NCBI GenBank assembly: GCA_037189845.1 | Contig: JBBCIS010000001.1 | Coordinates: 682,001 to 746,000 of the forward strand | Direction: 5' to 3' | DNA from: JAMLHH01 sp037189845 | GTDB lineage: Bacteria; Bacteroidota; Bacteroidia; Chitinophagales; JADIYW01 | Length of the DNA: 64,000 bases | Shown here: in pieces, positions 43,117-51,375 of the stretch | Layout of the letters: the number at the start of each line of letters is the position of its first letter | Position numbering within the stretch: position 1 is the first letter of the stretch | Position numbers and translations under genes: made by a program | The notes under the pieces: model-generated | Database searches by the model: none | What the model saw: the letters and a program-made list of their open reading frames with translations, nothing else | What the model was told of the DNA's origin: nothing

Positions 43117-44478
43117 TTAAATTGCTTTGTTATATAGTTTTTTTAACTCCAATCCGCCCCAATGTCCTGAACTCATGAGCAATACTACAGTATTGGGCTC
43201 AGTTTGTTTTTTTATCCAAAAGTTCAACTCTTCGGAATCTTTGGGTATGAACAGATGAGAGTTGCCGAATTGTTCTTTAAGCCATTCTGACTCAATAGGT
43301 TCTCTTCTCTTGAGCTTTAGTGCTTCACTATCCACATACACGCAAGCGGCTTCTGCAGCATCTAATGAATTTTTGTATTGTTCTATAAAATTTTTCTGCA
43401 AGCTGCTGTATGTGTGCAGTTCCAGAGCTGTGACAAGCTTTCTGTCCGGATACCGGGCTCTGATCGCTTTAACAGTAGCTTTTACTTTGGAAGGTGCATG
43501 GGCAAAATCTTTGTAAAACGTAATTTTTTGCGCTGTGTCATCACTTAATAATTCCATTCTTTTGGCAGCACCTTTAAAAGAGCGGATATGCAGGAAGAAA
43601 TCTTCGGCTGTGATCCCTGATTCAAGACAGACGTGTAATGCCGCGCTGAGATTGGCCATATTATGTTCTCCGAAGATCTGGACCGGGTATTTTTTGCCTT
43701 TATACAAAATAGAAACCTGATTATTTTCCATTTCAGTATCCAGCGGATGGTAAGGAATTAATTCTGCGATATGGTCTTCTTGTGCCAATAATTGGAGATC
43801 TTTATCATCGTAATAGTAGAAAATCTTTTCAGTGACTGAGTGAATAAATTTTCTGAAAGTATCTACATACTCAGGATAAGTAGGAAAGACATTGATATGA
43901 TCCCATGCTATTCCCGTAATGATCGCGATATGAGGATGGTAATGCAGGAATTTAGATCTTAAATCCAGTGGTGAAGTCAGATATTCATCACCTTCAATAA
44001 TGATGCATGAAGCGCTTGCAGAAGTTTTAACTACATAATCAAATCCTTCAATCTGTGCACCTACCAGGTAATCAAAATCTTTTCCGGCAGTGTTCAGCAC
44101 GTGCATAATCATGGAAGTTGTCGTTGTTTTTCCATGGCTACCGGCTACTACAATTCTTTTTTTATCTTTTGATTGTTCAAAAATAAATTCCGGGAAAGAA
44201 TAGATTTTTATTCCCAATGCCTGAGCCGCTTTTAGTTCCGGATTATCCTGCTGGGCATGCATTCCGAGAATAACTGCATCCAATCCTTTATGAATGCGTT
44301 CGGGAAACCAGCCCAATTGTCCGGGAAGGATACCGTGGTTTTTAAGATTTGTCAGGGCAGGATCAAAAATGGCATCATCGGAACCCGTAATCTGATACCC
44401 CATATTGTGTAAATGCAATGCCAGTTGATGCATGACAGCGCCACCGATAGCAATAAAATGATAACTTTTTTCTGACAT
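43117..44478 (-). CDS. mpl: UDP-N-acetylmuramate:L-alanyl-gamma-D-glutamyl-meso-diaminopimelate ligase Mpl
   Basis: A 453-residue Mur-ligase-family protein. HFIAIGGAVMHQLALHLHNMG is the N-terminal Rossmann start with the family GG, VAGSHGKTTTT is the ATP loop, and IEGDEYLTS follows. The combination of DEY and HFHPHI-type blocks is that of Mpl, which recycles tripeptide released from peptidoglycan. The long frame upstream (to 44748) has no family similarity, so the ATG at 44478 was chosen. It is divergent from the small lipoprotein at 44531. Confidence 0.9.
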   Translation of the reverse strand: MSEKSYHFIAIGGAVMHQLALHLHNMGYQITGSDDAIFDPALTNLKNHGILPGQLGWFPERIHKGLDAVILGMHAQQDNPELKAAQALGIKIYSFPEFIFEQSKDKKRIVVAGSHGKTTTTSMIMHVLNTAGKDFDYLVGAQIEGFDYVVKTSASASCIIIEGDEYLTSPLDLRSKFLHYHPHIAIITGIAWDHINVFPTYPEYVDTFRKFIHSVTEKIFYYYDDKDLQLLAQEDHIAELIPYHPLDTEMENNQVSILYKGKKYPVQIFGEHNMANLSAALHVCLESGITAEDFFLHIRSFKGAAKRMELLSDDTAQKITFYKDFAHAPSKVKATVKAIRARYPDRKLVTALELHTYSSLQKNFIEQYKNSLDAAEAACVYVDSEALKLKRREPIESEWLKEQFGNSHLFIPKDSEELNFWIKKQTEPNTVVLLMSSGHWGGLELKKLYNKAI

Positions 44479-44496
44479 ACAACACAAGATATTTAT

Positions 44497-44504
44497 TAGT
44501 TTTG
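44497..44504 (+). promoter_or_regulatory. Candidate -7 element (TAGTTTTG) for the 44-residue lipoprotein operon
   Basis: TAGTTTTG matches TAnnTTTG, 26 nt before the ATG at 44531, on the strand away from mpl. Confidence 0.45.
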
Positions 44505-44530
44505 CATTATTATTTAAAATGTAATTTTTT

Positions 44531-44665
44531 ATGCAAAAAAGAAGAGTAGTTGCAGTATTATTAGCAGTAACGATGTTAGTAGCTGTAAGTTGTGGTCGTA
44601 AGGGAACCGGTTGTCCTACTTTTTCCAAAGTGACAGCTGAGCAAACAAACGCTAAACAAGGATAA
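44531..44665 (+). CDS. 44-residue lipoprotein (short ORF)
   Basis: Too short for ordinary gene callers. It reads MQKRRVVAVLLAVTMLVAVS, then Cys21 as the lipobox cysteine, then a 23-residue mature part GRKGTGCPTFSK and on to the TAA at 44663-44665. A second Cys (C28) follows in GTGCPTF. Basic N terminus, hydrophobic core and lipobox are all correct, and a promoter element precedes it. Small lipoproteins with a Gly-Thr-Gly-Cys-Pro tail are seen in Bacteroidota from memory. It ends 2 nt before the YtxJ start. Confidence 0.75.
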   Translation: MQKRRVVAVLLAVTMLVAVSCGRKGTGCPTFSKVTAEQTNAKQG

Positions 44666-44667
44666 TT

Positions 44668-44988
44668 TTGAACTGGATAAGTATCACAAGTGAAGAACAA
44701 ATAAAAGACTTGTTGACCAGTCAACAGGTCTTTGCTGTTTTTAAGCATAGCACCAGATGCTCCATCAGCTCGATGGTGAAAAACAGGCTGGAAAGGGACT
44801 GGGCTTCCGATGCTCCTGTCTATTATCTGGACTTGTTATCTTATCGGAATGTGTCTGATTTGATCGCTCAGCTGAGTGGAGTTGTTCATGAATCCCCACA
44901 AATAATCGTTTTTAAAGATGGCAAAGCAGCCTTTGATGCATCCCATACTGCCATTGCAGCGGATGAAGTCATAGAAAATATGCAATAA
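44668..44988 (+). CDS. ytxJ: YtxJ-type monothiol bacilliredoxin (BrxC-like)
   Basis: A 106-residue thioredoxin-fold protein. The opening MNWISITSEEQ, then FKHSTRC31SISSMVKNRLER, matches the YtxJ/BrxC family, where one cysteine is followed by Ser in TRCxIS. Such proteins remove bacillithiol from proteins, which implies bacillithiol is made in this organism (inference). The start is TTG at 44668; no ATG fits and the family begins here. The TTG lies inside a TAATTTTG stretch, and the preceding lipoprotein stops 2 nt upstream, so translation is probably coupled. Confidence 0.88.
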   Translation: MNWISITSEEQIKDLLTSQQVFAVFKHSTRCSISSMVKNRLERDWASDAPVYYLDLLSYRNVSDLIAQLSGVVHESPQIIVFKDGKAAFDASHTAIAADEVIENMQ

Positions 44989-45063
44989 GTATTTCAGGGA
45001 GGTTTTCTTGTGCTTTTATCTGAAGTATTTGAACTAAATTAGTTGAATAGGATTAATTAAGAA

Positions 45064-45849
45064 ATGAAAGTCAGAATTTTCTTGATCGCTGCTTTTTTAC
45101 AATTACTACTCGTTGACGCTATCGGTCAGGAAGCTCCTTCCCGTCCCAGATTGAGCAGTAATGTAGGTAAGGAATTCGTTTATGAATCCAACTGGTCTAT
45201 GAATTTCAGATTGAGATCAGACGGGTGGCAGATCGGAGGAGAATACTCAAAATATAAAAATTATTCCAGAAGCACTATTTATCAGTTTGATCTTGGAATG
45301 TATAAGCATCCCAAGCAAGTCAGACAGAATAAGGATCCTTATGCCGGCTGGTTCAACAGTAATGGGATCAAGCCGTTTATTTACGGTAAGCAGAATTCCC
45401 TGATCGCTATTCATGCTGCTATGGGGCAACGATTTCTTTTGGCAGAAAAAGCAAGAAGAAACGGAGTGATGATCAATTACTACTATGCAGGAGGAGTTTC
45501 TTTAGGCTTATTGAAACCTTATTATTTAAGGGTTTGTGGCGATGATTTATGTTCTTACTATGAAGTAGTTACTTATGATCCTGCAATAAATAACAGATTT
45601 ACCAGCTATGATTATATCATCGGTGGAGCAGGACTGGGAGTAGGATGGAAAATGAAGTTCAGGCCGGGATTGCATTTGAAATCAGGTTTTCAATTTGACT
45701 GGTCCAGTCAGGACAATATGATCAAAGCCGTAGATGTAGGTTTGAGTATTGATGGTTACTTTGGTAGAGTGCCTATTATGGTGACCGAAAAAAATAAATT
45801 TTTATTTGTGAATGCATACGTGGGCATTAGCTTAGGTAAAAAGAAATAA
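45064..45849 (+). CDS. Exported protein of unknown function upstream of lipA
   Basis: A 261-residue protein with a signal peptide (about 1-21, cleavage near AIGQ). The mature part has many aromatic beta-strand segments (STIYQFDLGMYKHP, YYYAGGVSLGLLKPYYLRV, FVNAYVGISLGKKK), consistent with an outer-membrane beta-barrel. I do not recognise a function. It ends 2 bp before lipA, so the two are co-transcribed. Confidence 0.75.
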   Translation: MKVRIFLIAAFLQLLLVDAIGQEAPSRPRLSSNVGKEFVYESNWSMNFRLRSDGWQIGGEYSKYKNYSRSTIYQFDLGMYKHPKQVRQNKDPYAGWFNSNGIKPFIYGKQNSLIAIHAAMGQRFLLAEKARRNGVMINYYYAGGVSLGLLKPYYLRVCGDDLCSYYEVVTYDPAINNRFTSYDYIIGGAGLGVGWKMKFRPGLHLKSGFQFDWSSQDNMIKAVDVGLSIDGYFGRVPIMVTEKNKFLFVNAYVGISLGKKK

Positions 45850-45851
45850 CC

Positions 45852-46718
45852 ATGGAAACTGTTCTTTCAGACAAACAAAGAATCAGGAAGCCTGATTGGT
45901 TAAAAGTGAAAATCCCGATAGGAGAGGAGTATAAAAAGGTAAAATCTCTTGTAGACGGACATAAGCTGCATACGATCTGTCAAAGCGGAAATTGTCCCAA
46001 TATGGGAGAATGCTGGGGTGCAGGAACCGCGACATTCATGATTCTTGGAAATGTATGCACACGTTCCTGTTCATTTTGTGCAGTGGCCACAGGAAGACCT
46101 AAAACTTTAGATGAGGGAGAACCCCAGAGAGTGGCTGAAGCGGTACGTTTGATGGGTGTAAAGCATGCAGTAATTACATCTGTCAACAGAGATGAGCTGC
46201 CTGATAAAGGTGCCCGCATCTGGCATGAAACAGTCAAAGCTGTTAAGATAGCTTGTCCTGATACGACCATAGAAACCTTAATACCTGATGTAAAAGGAGA
46301 TTGGGATGCGCTGGAATTAATGATCTCTGCAGGCCAGGAAGTGGTGTCTCATAATATGGAAACTGTCAAAAGGTTATACAGAAAGGTACGTCCTCAGGCA
46401 AAGTATGAGCGTAGTCTGGAAGAGCTGAAACGTATCAAAGATTACGGTAAACGAACCAAAACTGGCATCATGCTGGGTTGTGGAGAGACCGAGGAAGAAG
46501 TATATGAAGCTATGAATGATCTTCTGGAAGCGGGAGTAGATGTGCTGACTTTAGGGCAATATCTTCAACCTACTAAAATGCATCTGGAAGTAGCCCGTTT
46601 TGTCCATCCCGAGGAATTCAAAAGATATGAAGAAATCGGACTGCAACAGGGATTTATGTTTGTAGAGAGCGGACCTTTGGTACGTTCTTCTTATCATGCA
46701 GAAAAACATGTGTTGTAA
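45852..46718 (+). CDS. lipA: Lipoyl synthase
   Basis: A 288-residue radical SAM enzyme that inserts two sulfurs into octanoyl groups on lipoyl-domain proteins. The auxiliary cluster cysteines are C43, C48 and C54 (TICQSGNCPNMGEC), and the SAM cluster cysteines C69, C73 and C76 (VCTRSCSFC). GPLVRSSYHAEKH at the C terminus has the serine ligand of the auxiliary cluster. Length matches the family. Confidence 0.97.
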   Translation: METVLSDKQRIRKPDWLKVKIPIGEEYKKVKSLVDGHKLHTICQSGNCPNMGECWGAGTATFMILGNVCTRSCSFCAVATGRPKTLDEGEPQRVAEAVRLMGVKHAVITSVNRDELPDKGARIWHETVKAVKIACPDTTIETLIPDVKGDWDALELMISAGQEVVSHNMETVKRLYRKVRPQAKYERSLEELKRIKDYGKRTKTGIMLGCGETEEEVYEAMNDLLEAGVDVLTLGQYLQPTKMHLEVARFVHPEEFKRYEEIGLQQGFMFVESGPLVRSSYHAEKHVL

Positions 46719-46751
46719 ATACCTTGAGATGTTATCCTGAGTGATTTAGGG

Positions 46752-47549
46752 CTAATTATGTCTGAAAAGCTGATATGGATTCTCTATGATGATATCAAAT
46801 GCTAAATAGTGTACATCATAAGGATATGTTTTACCCACTATATTGTACATATATCCTCCGTTGAAAATCAGCGGAAGGTTCTCAGGAGCAAAAGAATAGT
46901 ATACAGCAAATCTGCTTTCTTTATAACTAAAGTCAGTCCATAGAGCGGGGTTTTTATCTTTACTGATTGCAAAGAGTTGTTCAGAGCTTAATGTTAAGCG
47001 ATGCTGTTTTTTCTTGTCCAGATTTACAGCCAGCTGCAGCTTGAATCTGGATCGTAATTGAAAGTTCTCTGTGGAGTTAGTGGTGGAGGAAAAATACTTT
47101 CTGAATTCCTGTCTGAAAGCTGGAGTTAATTTTATCCATGAAGATTTCAGATTGTAAAAAAGTCTTCCGTACATTCTGAATTCGTGACTAATTTCAGGAT
47201 TTTCATGTATGAAGGGAAATTCGTCCTCATATTCATGTTGCCTGCGATAACTTACAGCCAGAGAATATTGCCAGTTTTTGGGAAGTTGATGATAAAATTC
47301 CTGATTGATGACGAAAAGTGCCGGCTTCTGAACAGGATCATAGTTATCTGGATTGCTGATTCTTCCCACTCCGAGATATGTCATGGATTGCCATCCTTTG
47401 TCCGGAATTGTGTCCAGATCCTGTCGGACACCTATGGCCAGCCAGCCCGCCGTATGTGCTTTCCCTAAACCCGGCGGACTGATTTGTGCCATGATTGTCT
47501 GAATATAGCCGATGCTGATCAGACAACAGATGAAGATGGCTTTTTTCAA
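46752..47549 (-). CDS. DUF2490-type outer-membrane protein
   Basis: A 265-residue protein with a signal peptide (about 1-21, ending MAQ). The mature part is rich in Tyr, Phe, Arg and alternating beta-strand pattern (WQYSLAVSYRRQHEYEDEF, FRMYGRLFYNLKSSWIKLTPAFRQEFRKY), typical of DUF2490 beta-barrel proteins in Bacteroidota. Function unknown. It follows the PepSY-like gene after 1 bp. Confidence 0.75.
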   Translation of the reverse strand: MKKAIFICCLISIGYIQTIMAQISPPGLGKAHTAGWLAIGVRQDLDTIPDKGWQSMTYLGVGRISNPDNYDPVQKPALFVINQEFYHQLPKNWQYSLAVSYRRQHEYEDEFPFIHENPEISHEFRMYGRLFYNLKSSWIKLTPAFRQEFRKYFSSTTNSTENFQLRSRFKLQLAVNLDKKKQHRLTLSSEQLFAISKDKNPALWTDFSYKESRFAVYYSFAPENLPLIFNGGYMYNIVGKTYPYDVHYLAFDIIIENPYQLFRHN

Positions 47550-47550
47550 C

Positions 47551-48000
47551 TTAATCTGCTATTTTTTGTAAGATATTACCTGCTGCATCGATAGCAAGCT
47601 TCCATTCTTCCGTTAGTTTTTTGACTTCCAGAGTGTAAACTATTTTGCTGCCTTCTGTGATTTTTTTGACATCACTTACCCAATATCCATTGAACTCGCT
47701 GCTGATTTTTGCTGTAACTTTTTGCGGCAGATCACTCTTCGAAATTTCTTCTTCATGTTTCACAAGCTTACCTGCTTTATCAAACCATACATCGTGGTCG
47801 GTGCCAAGCAATCCCGTCTGAAATTCCACTTTGAATAAATCTCCCGATAATTCCCATTCTATATCTGTAGCTTTAGGAAATTTTTGCTGAAAGCTGTTGA
47901 CAACCAGCGATGGTACCTGGCTTTGGGGAATGTCTTGTCCGAATACTGTATTTGCGAATGTGAAAAATGCAAATGTTCCGATTAAAAATACTCTTTTCAT
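47551..48000 (-). CDS. PepSY-like exported protein
   Basis: A 149-residue protein with a signal peptide (about 1-21, VFGQ). The rest is two PepSY-like beta-lactamase-inhibitor-fold repeats (FQQKFPKATDIEWELSGDLFKVEFQ and VYTLEVKKLTEEWKLAIDAAGNIL). Such proteins are periplasmic and common in Bacteroidota; role unknown. It heads a two-gene operon with the DUF2490 gene. Confidence 0.82.
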   Translation of the reverse strand: MKRVFLIGTFAFFTFANTVFGQDIPQSQVPSLVVNSFQQKFPKATDIEWELSGDLFKVEFQTGLLGTDHDVWFDKAGKLVKHEEEISKSDLPQKVTAKISSEFNGYWVSDVKKITEGSKIVYTLEVKKLTEEWKLAIDAAGNILQKIAD

Positions 48001-48163
48001 AATCTCTGATTTTTAAATGATACTTCAAAGTAAAAACCTGATTCTGGAAAGAATTGGGAATTGTATTACTCTGTTTTTAGAGATTACTATTGCGGGTGGG
48101 AAAATCGTTTCGGCTTGTTTTTCAAAAATCGACTAAATATGCCTGCTTTCGAAGAAAATTAAA

Positions 48164-48194
48164 AAGCCCGGTTCATTCAGTTTGAACCGGGCTT
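48164..48194 (-). terminator. Terminator of the Spy-like gene
   Basis: AAGCCCGGTTCA (48164-48175) and TGAACCGGGCTT (48183-48194) form a perfect 12-bp stem with a 7-nt loop. In the minus direction TTTTTAATTTT follows. Confidence 0.9.
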
Positions 48195-48218
48195 CCTGGT
48201 TATGAATAAAAGAAATGG

Positions 48219-48647
48219 TTAGTTTTTAGGAGCTGGTCTTTCGCCACCTTTGTACGGATGCTGTCCATGACCGTCTTTTTTATTTTTGAATTCTTCTTTT
48301 TTCTGCGCTCTGAATTCTTCTAATTTTTTCAACTGTTCCGGAGTGAGGATTTTTTTGAAGTCTTCGTGAGCTTTTTGTCTCTGAGCTTTTTGTTGCTCAT
48401 GCAGCGCTTTATTTTCTTTTATTTGCTGAAGCTTCAGATTGTAAACCTGCTTTTTTTGTTGTTCAGTCAGATTCAGTTTTTCGGAAAGCTTCTCTACATG
48501 TGCTGTTGCTCTTTCTTCCGGAGTTTTCTGAGTGAATTCTTTTCTCATCTCAGCTTTTTTCGGAGCTTCTTCCTGAGCATTTACCTGAATAAAAGATGTT
48601 GAAAGTAACATCGCACCTACAGTGAAAAATTTAATAGCCTTGTTCAT
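48219..48647 (-). CDS. Spy/CpxP-like periplasmic LTxxQ protein
   Basis: A 142-residue protein with a signal peptide (about 1-25, VNAQ). The mature part is highly charged and helical, with LNLTEQQKKQ and ILTPEQLKK, two LTxxQ-type motifs of Spy/CpxP chaperones, and a Lys/His/Gly/Pro tail. Likely a periplasmic holdase or envelope-stress protein. Monocistronic with a strong terminator. I chose the ATG at 48647; ATGs at 48656 and 48740 are alternatives. Confidence 0.82.
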   Translation of the reverse strand: MNKAIKFFTVGAMLLSTSFIQVNAQEEAPKKAEMRKEFTQKTPEERATAHVEKLSEKLNLTEQQKKQVYNLKLQQIKENKALHEQQKAQRQKAHEDFKKILTPEQLKKLEEFRAQKKEEFKNKKDGHGQHPYKGGERPAPKN

Positions 48648-48880
48648 AGTTGTCATTTTTATTTTGTGATGAATGCCCGGTAAGACGATGAGAGTGGCGA
48701 TTCGTTTAATCTGATACCATAAATTAACATTTGTTGACATTGTGTTTTGCTTTGTAGCATTTATAGCTAATTTTCTGAGTTAGTGGTTATTGAAGACTGT
48801 TAATTAAATTTTAATAAAACTTATATTTACATTGTTCATGTAGGATATTCTATTTATTTTTATATAAAATAAATAAAGTC

Positions 48881-49792
48881 ATGAAATCTTTTAACACTTT
48901 TGTTTTGATTCTTACAGGATTAGTTGCTTTTCAAAGCTGTAGCCCTGATGATTTACCAAAACAGATTGAAAATGAATTAGAAGAGCCCGAAGAGCCTGCT
49001 GATGTAAGACTTACATCTATATCTGTGACCAATAATGGGAATACGTCTTCTCTGACAATAGTATATGACGGGAATATTGTTGATAAAATGTATAACTCTT
49101 CAGGAGGAATAACGGATACTACTGATGTCAGTTATAATGGCGATAGTATACTTCTGTATAATCAGACCTCTACAAGGTTAAATCTTGATACTATATTACT
49201 TTCTGGAGGGAAACCCTCTGAATTTTATAGAGGCGTTTTTATTGCAGGTGAAAAAAAGCAACATCATAAAGCTACTTATTTATACACCAGCAATTTGTTA
49301 ATTAAGTATATAAGGTCTGAAAAAACTTTTAGAAGTATAAGTATGCCAACTCCAATTGACAATAGGAACTATTTAGTTGAACTAGTATCGGATACTGGTA
49401 GTATTAAAGATTTTAGATTTAATCAACCTGCAGGACTTGTGGGAAATCCGCAAAGAGTACATTTTCATTATACCGGTACAAATGTGGATTCTATTATTGT
49501 TTATGAAGGATTAACATATGGTTCGGGAATGGTTAATGATAAATACATAGTATCCAGAAGCGCTAATATTGAGACTTTTGAAAGATATCTCTCTGGAAAT
49601 GTTTATACAGGGAAAATTGTTGTAGAAAAAGATCCGATATCAGCAAAAATTGTTAAAATAACCAAGTATGATGCAAGTAATCAAATCATATATACTGAGG
49701 TAAGGACATACGCGTCGGGTGAGGCTAATTATAGAAATGTTTTGATTAATACATATCCGTATGATAATTTCCTTATAGGGGATGAGCTGTAA
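48881..49792 (+). CDS. Predicted lipoprotein of unknown function
   Basis: A 303-residue protein with a lipobox at Cys20 (AFQSC). A short Glu/Pro-rich linker (about 28-42) separates the anchor from a beta-rich domain. The charged, mixed composition with many Ser, Thr and Tyr resembles YD-repeat-like or DUF4595-like surface lipoproteins (TKYDASNQIIYTEVRTYASG), but no firm family was recognised. It ends at a strong terminator. Confidence 0.7.
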   Translation: MKSFNTFVLILTGLVAFQSCSPDDLPKQIENELEEPEEPADVRLTSISVTNNGNTSSLTIVYDGNIVDKMYNSSGGITDTTDVSYNGDSILLYNQTSTRLNLDTILLSGGKPSEFYRGVFIAGEKKQHHKATYLYTSNLLIKYIRSEKTFRSISMPTPIDNRNYLVELVSDTGSIKDFRFNQPAGLVGNPQRVHFHYTGTNVDSIIVYEGLTYGSGMVNDKYIVSRSANIETFERYLSGNVYTGKIVVEKDPISAKIVKITKYDASNQIIYTEVRTYASGEANYRNVLINTYPYDNFLIGDEL

Positions 49793-49816
49793 TTTCCTGA
49801 GTGGCAAAAATGTAAA

Positions 49817-49849
49817 AAATCCTCAAACGTTCAGTTTGAGGATTTTTTT
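49817..49849 (+). terminator. Terminator of the lipoprotein gene
   Basis: AAATCCTCAAAC (49817-49828) and GTTTGAGGATTT with a following run of Ts. A strong rho-independent signal. Confidence 0.9.
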
Positions 49850-49988
49850 ATGCTTTGAAAGCAGAATAAAAATTCAGTAATTAAGACTAATTCTAAATCA
49901 GTGTAAAGTCATGTGTTTGACAATGCAATGACAATTATAGGTAGTAATTATTGGAATTTTGCACTGCGATTATTTAAGAGTATTTCAG

Positions 49989-51239
49989 GTGCAGCGATAT
50001 AAAATTGTAACGATTTCTCACAAGACCACTCATCTTCAATCTTTGAAGGATTATCTGGTAGTAGATGCTTCTGAGCAGAACTATCCTGCCCAGACACTTC
50101 AAAGGATAAAGAGCGCGCTGGGTATTAAAGAGTTGTTGTATCTCAATACCTGTAACAGAGTTACTTTCTTTTTTACTTCGGAGCATGATGTGGATAATGA
50201 ATATCTTTTACATTTCTTCAAGCAGGTAAATCCTAATTTTACTGACGAATTGATTGAAAAGCACGCATCTAAGGTATTGACATTTGAAGGAGATGCTGCT
50301 ATCCGCCACTTATTTGGAGTAGCTGCATCGTTAGATTCATTGGTATTGGGTGAAAGAGAAATATTAGGGCAAATAAAGCAGGCTTTTGCTTTATCAAAGC
50401 AACATGGCTTATCCGGAGATGCCATCCGTCTGGCTGTAGATAATTGTATTCTGTTTGCGAAAAAAATCTATTCAGAGACAAGAATAGGTGAGAAACCTGT
50501 TTCTGTCGTTTCTCTGGCTTTCAGAGAATTGCTGAACAGAGGAATTTCATCTGAAGCCAAATTATATGTCATTGGAGCTGGTCAGACGAATCATCTGATG
50601 GCTAATCTTTTAGTGAAGTATGGTTTTAAAAATGTCAAAGTATTTAACCGTACTCTGACAAAAGCAGAAGAGCTGGCTCAGAGATTTAAAGGTGGAAAGG
50701 GTTATACGCTGGGAGATCTGGATACGGAAAAAGAAACTCCGGACTTCATTCTGACCTGTACAGGTGCGCACGGATTTGTATTGAACAAAGCTCATTTCGA
50801 AAACTGGCAGGTTAATCCTAAAGTACCTTTTACAATCATAGATTTGGCAGTTCCTGCAGATACAGATACCGAATTGATCGGCAATTATAGCATTGATTAT
50901 ATCGACGTTCCATCATTAAAATTGCTCGCAGAACAGAATATGGAGTTTCGGAGACAGGAATTGGTAAAAGCTTATTTATTACTGGATAATTTCATTGAAG
51001 AATTTTTTATGAAGTTTAAGGAACGTCAGCTGGAGCTTGCATTCAGTCATATTCCTCAGCAGGTGAAAGAGCTCAAGAGATTTGCTGTGGAAGAGGTATT
51101 TTCTAAAGATCTGGAAGGAGTGGATGACAATGCCCGCGAGGTATTGGATAAAATCATCAGCTACATGGAGAAAAAGTATATCTCTATTCCTATGAAAAGT
51201 GCTAAAGTGGCATTTCTCGGAGAGGATAATTTTAAATAA
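49989..51239 (+). CDS. hemA: Glutamyl-tRNA reductase HemA
   Basis: A 416-residue enzyme that reduces glutamyl-tRNA to glutamate semialdehyde, the first step of haem synthesis by the C5 route. KIVTISHKTTHL opens the protein, LYLNTCNRVTFF carries the catalytic Cys, and VGERE and GAGQT follow. I chose the GTG at 49989 because the family begins with QRYKIVTISHK; a longer TTG frame at 49959 is less likely. It lies 136 bp before the hemC-hemD gene. Confidence 0.94.
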   Translation: MQRYKIVTISHKTTHLQSLKDYLVVDASEQNYPAQTLQRIKSALGIKELLYLNTCNRVTFFFTSEHDVDNEYLLHFFKQVNPNFTDELIEKHASKVLTFEGDAAIRHLFGVAASLDSLVLGEREILGQIKQAFALSKQHGLSGDAIRLAVDNCILFAKKIYSETRIGEKPVSVVSLAFRELLNRGISSEAKLYVIGAGQTNHLMANLLVKYGFKNVKVFNRTLTKAEELAQRFKGGKGYTLGDLDTEKETPDFILTCTGAHGFVLNKAHFENWQVNPKVPFTIIDLAVPADTDTELIGNYSIDYIDVPSLKLLAEQNMEFRRQELVKAYLLLDNFIEEFFMKFKERQLELAFSHIPQQVKELKRFAVEEVFSKDLEGVDDNAREVLDKIISYMEKKYISIPMKSAKVAFLGEDNFK

Positions 51240-51240
51240 A

Positions 51241-51280
51241 GTAAACGAATAAGTACGATTTACGAAGTACGAATTTACAA
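51241..51280. repeat. Short TACGA-type direct repeats between hemA and hemCD
   Basis: ACGAATAAGTACGATTTACG is followed by AAGTACGAATTTAC. The ACGAATA/TACGATT words repeat. It resembles slippage-type intergenic repeats elsewhere in the window. Confidence 0.35.
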
Positions 51281-51375
51281 ATGCTGTCAACAGGATATTG
51301 TCAAAATGTGGTCTGTCGGCTGTCATCCATTGTCAATCAAACAGAAATTAATTAAAAGTTCACTATCATTATCCA

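Noticed and set aside
44479..44748. 90-codon N-terminal extension of mpl
   Set aside because: Residues lack Mur-ligase similarity and the extension would run antisense through the 44-residue lipoprotein and YtxJ start.
49959..49988. Longer hemA start at TTG
   Set aside because: The added residues have no family similarity; GTG at 49989 aligns with the usual N terminus.
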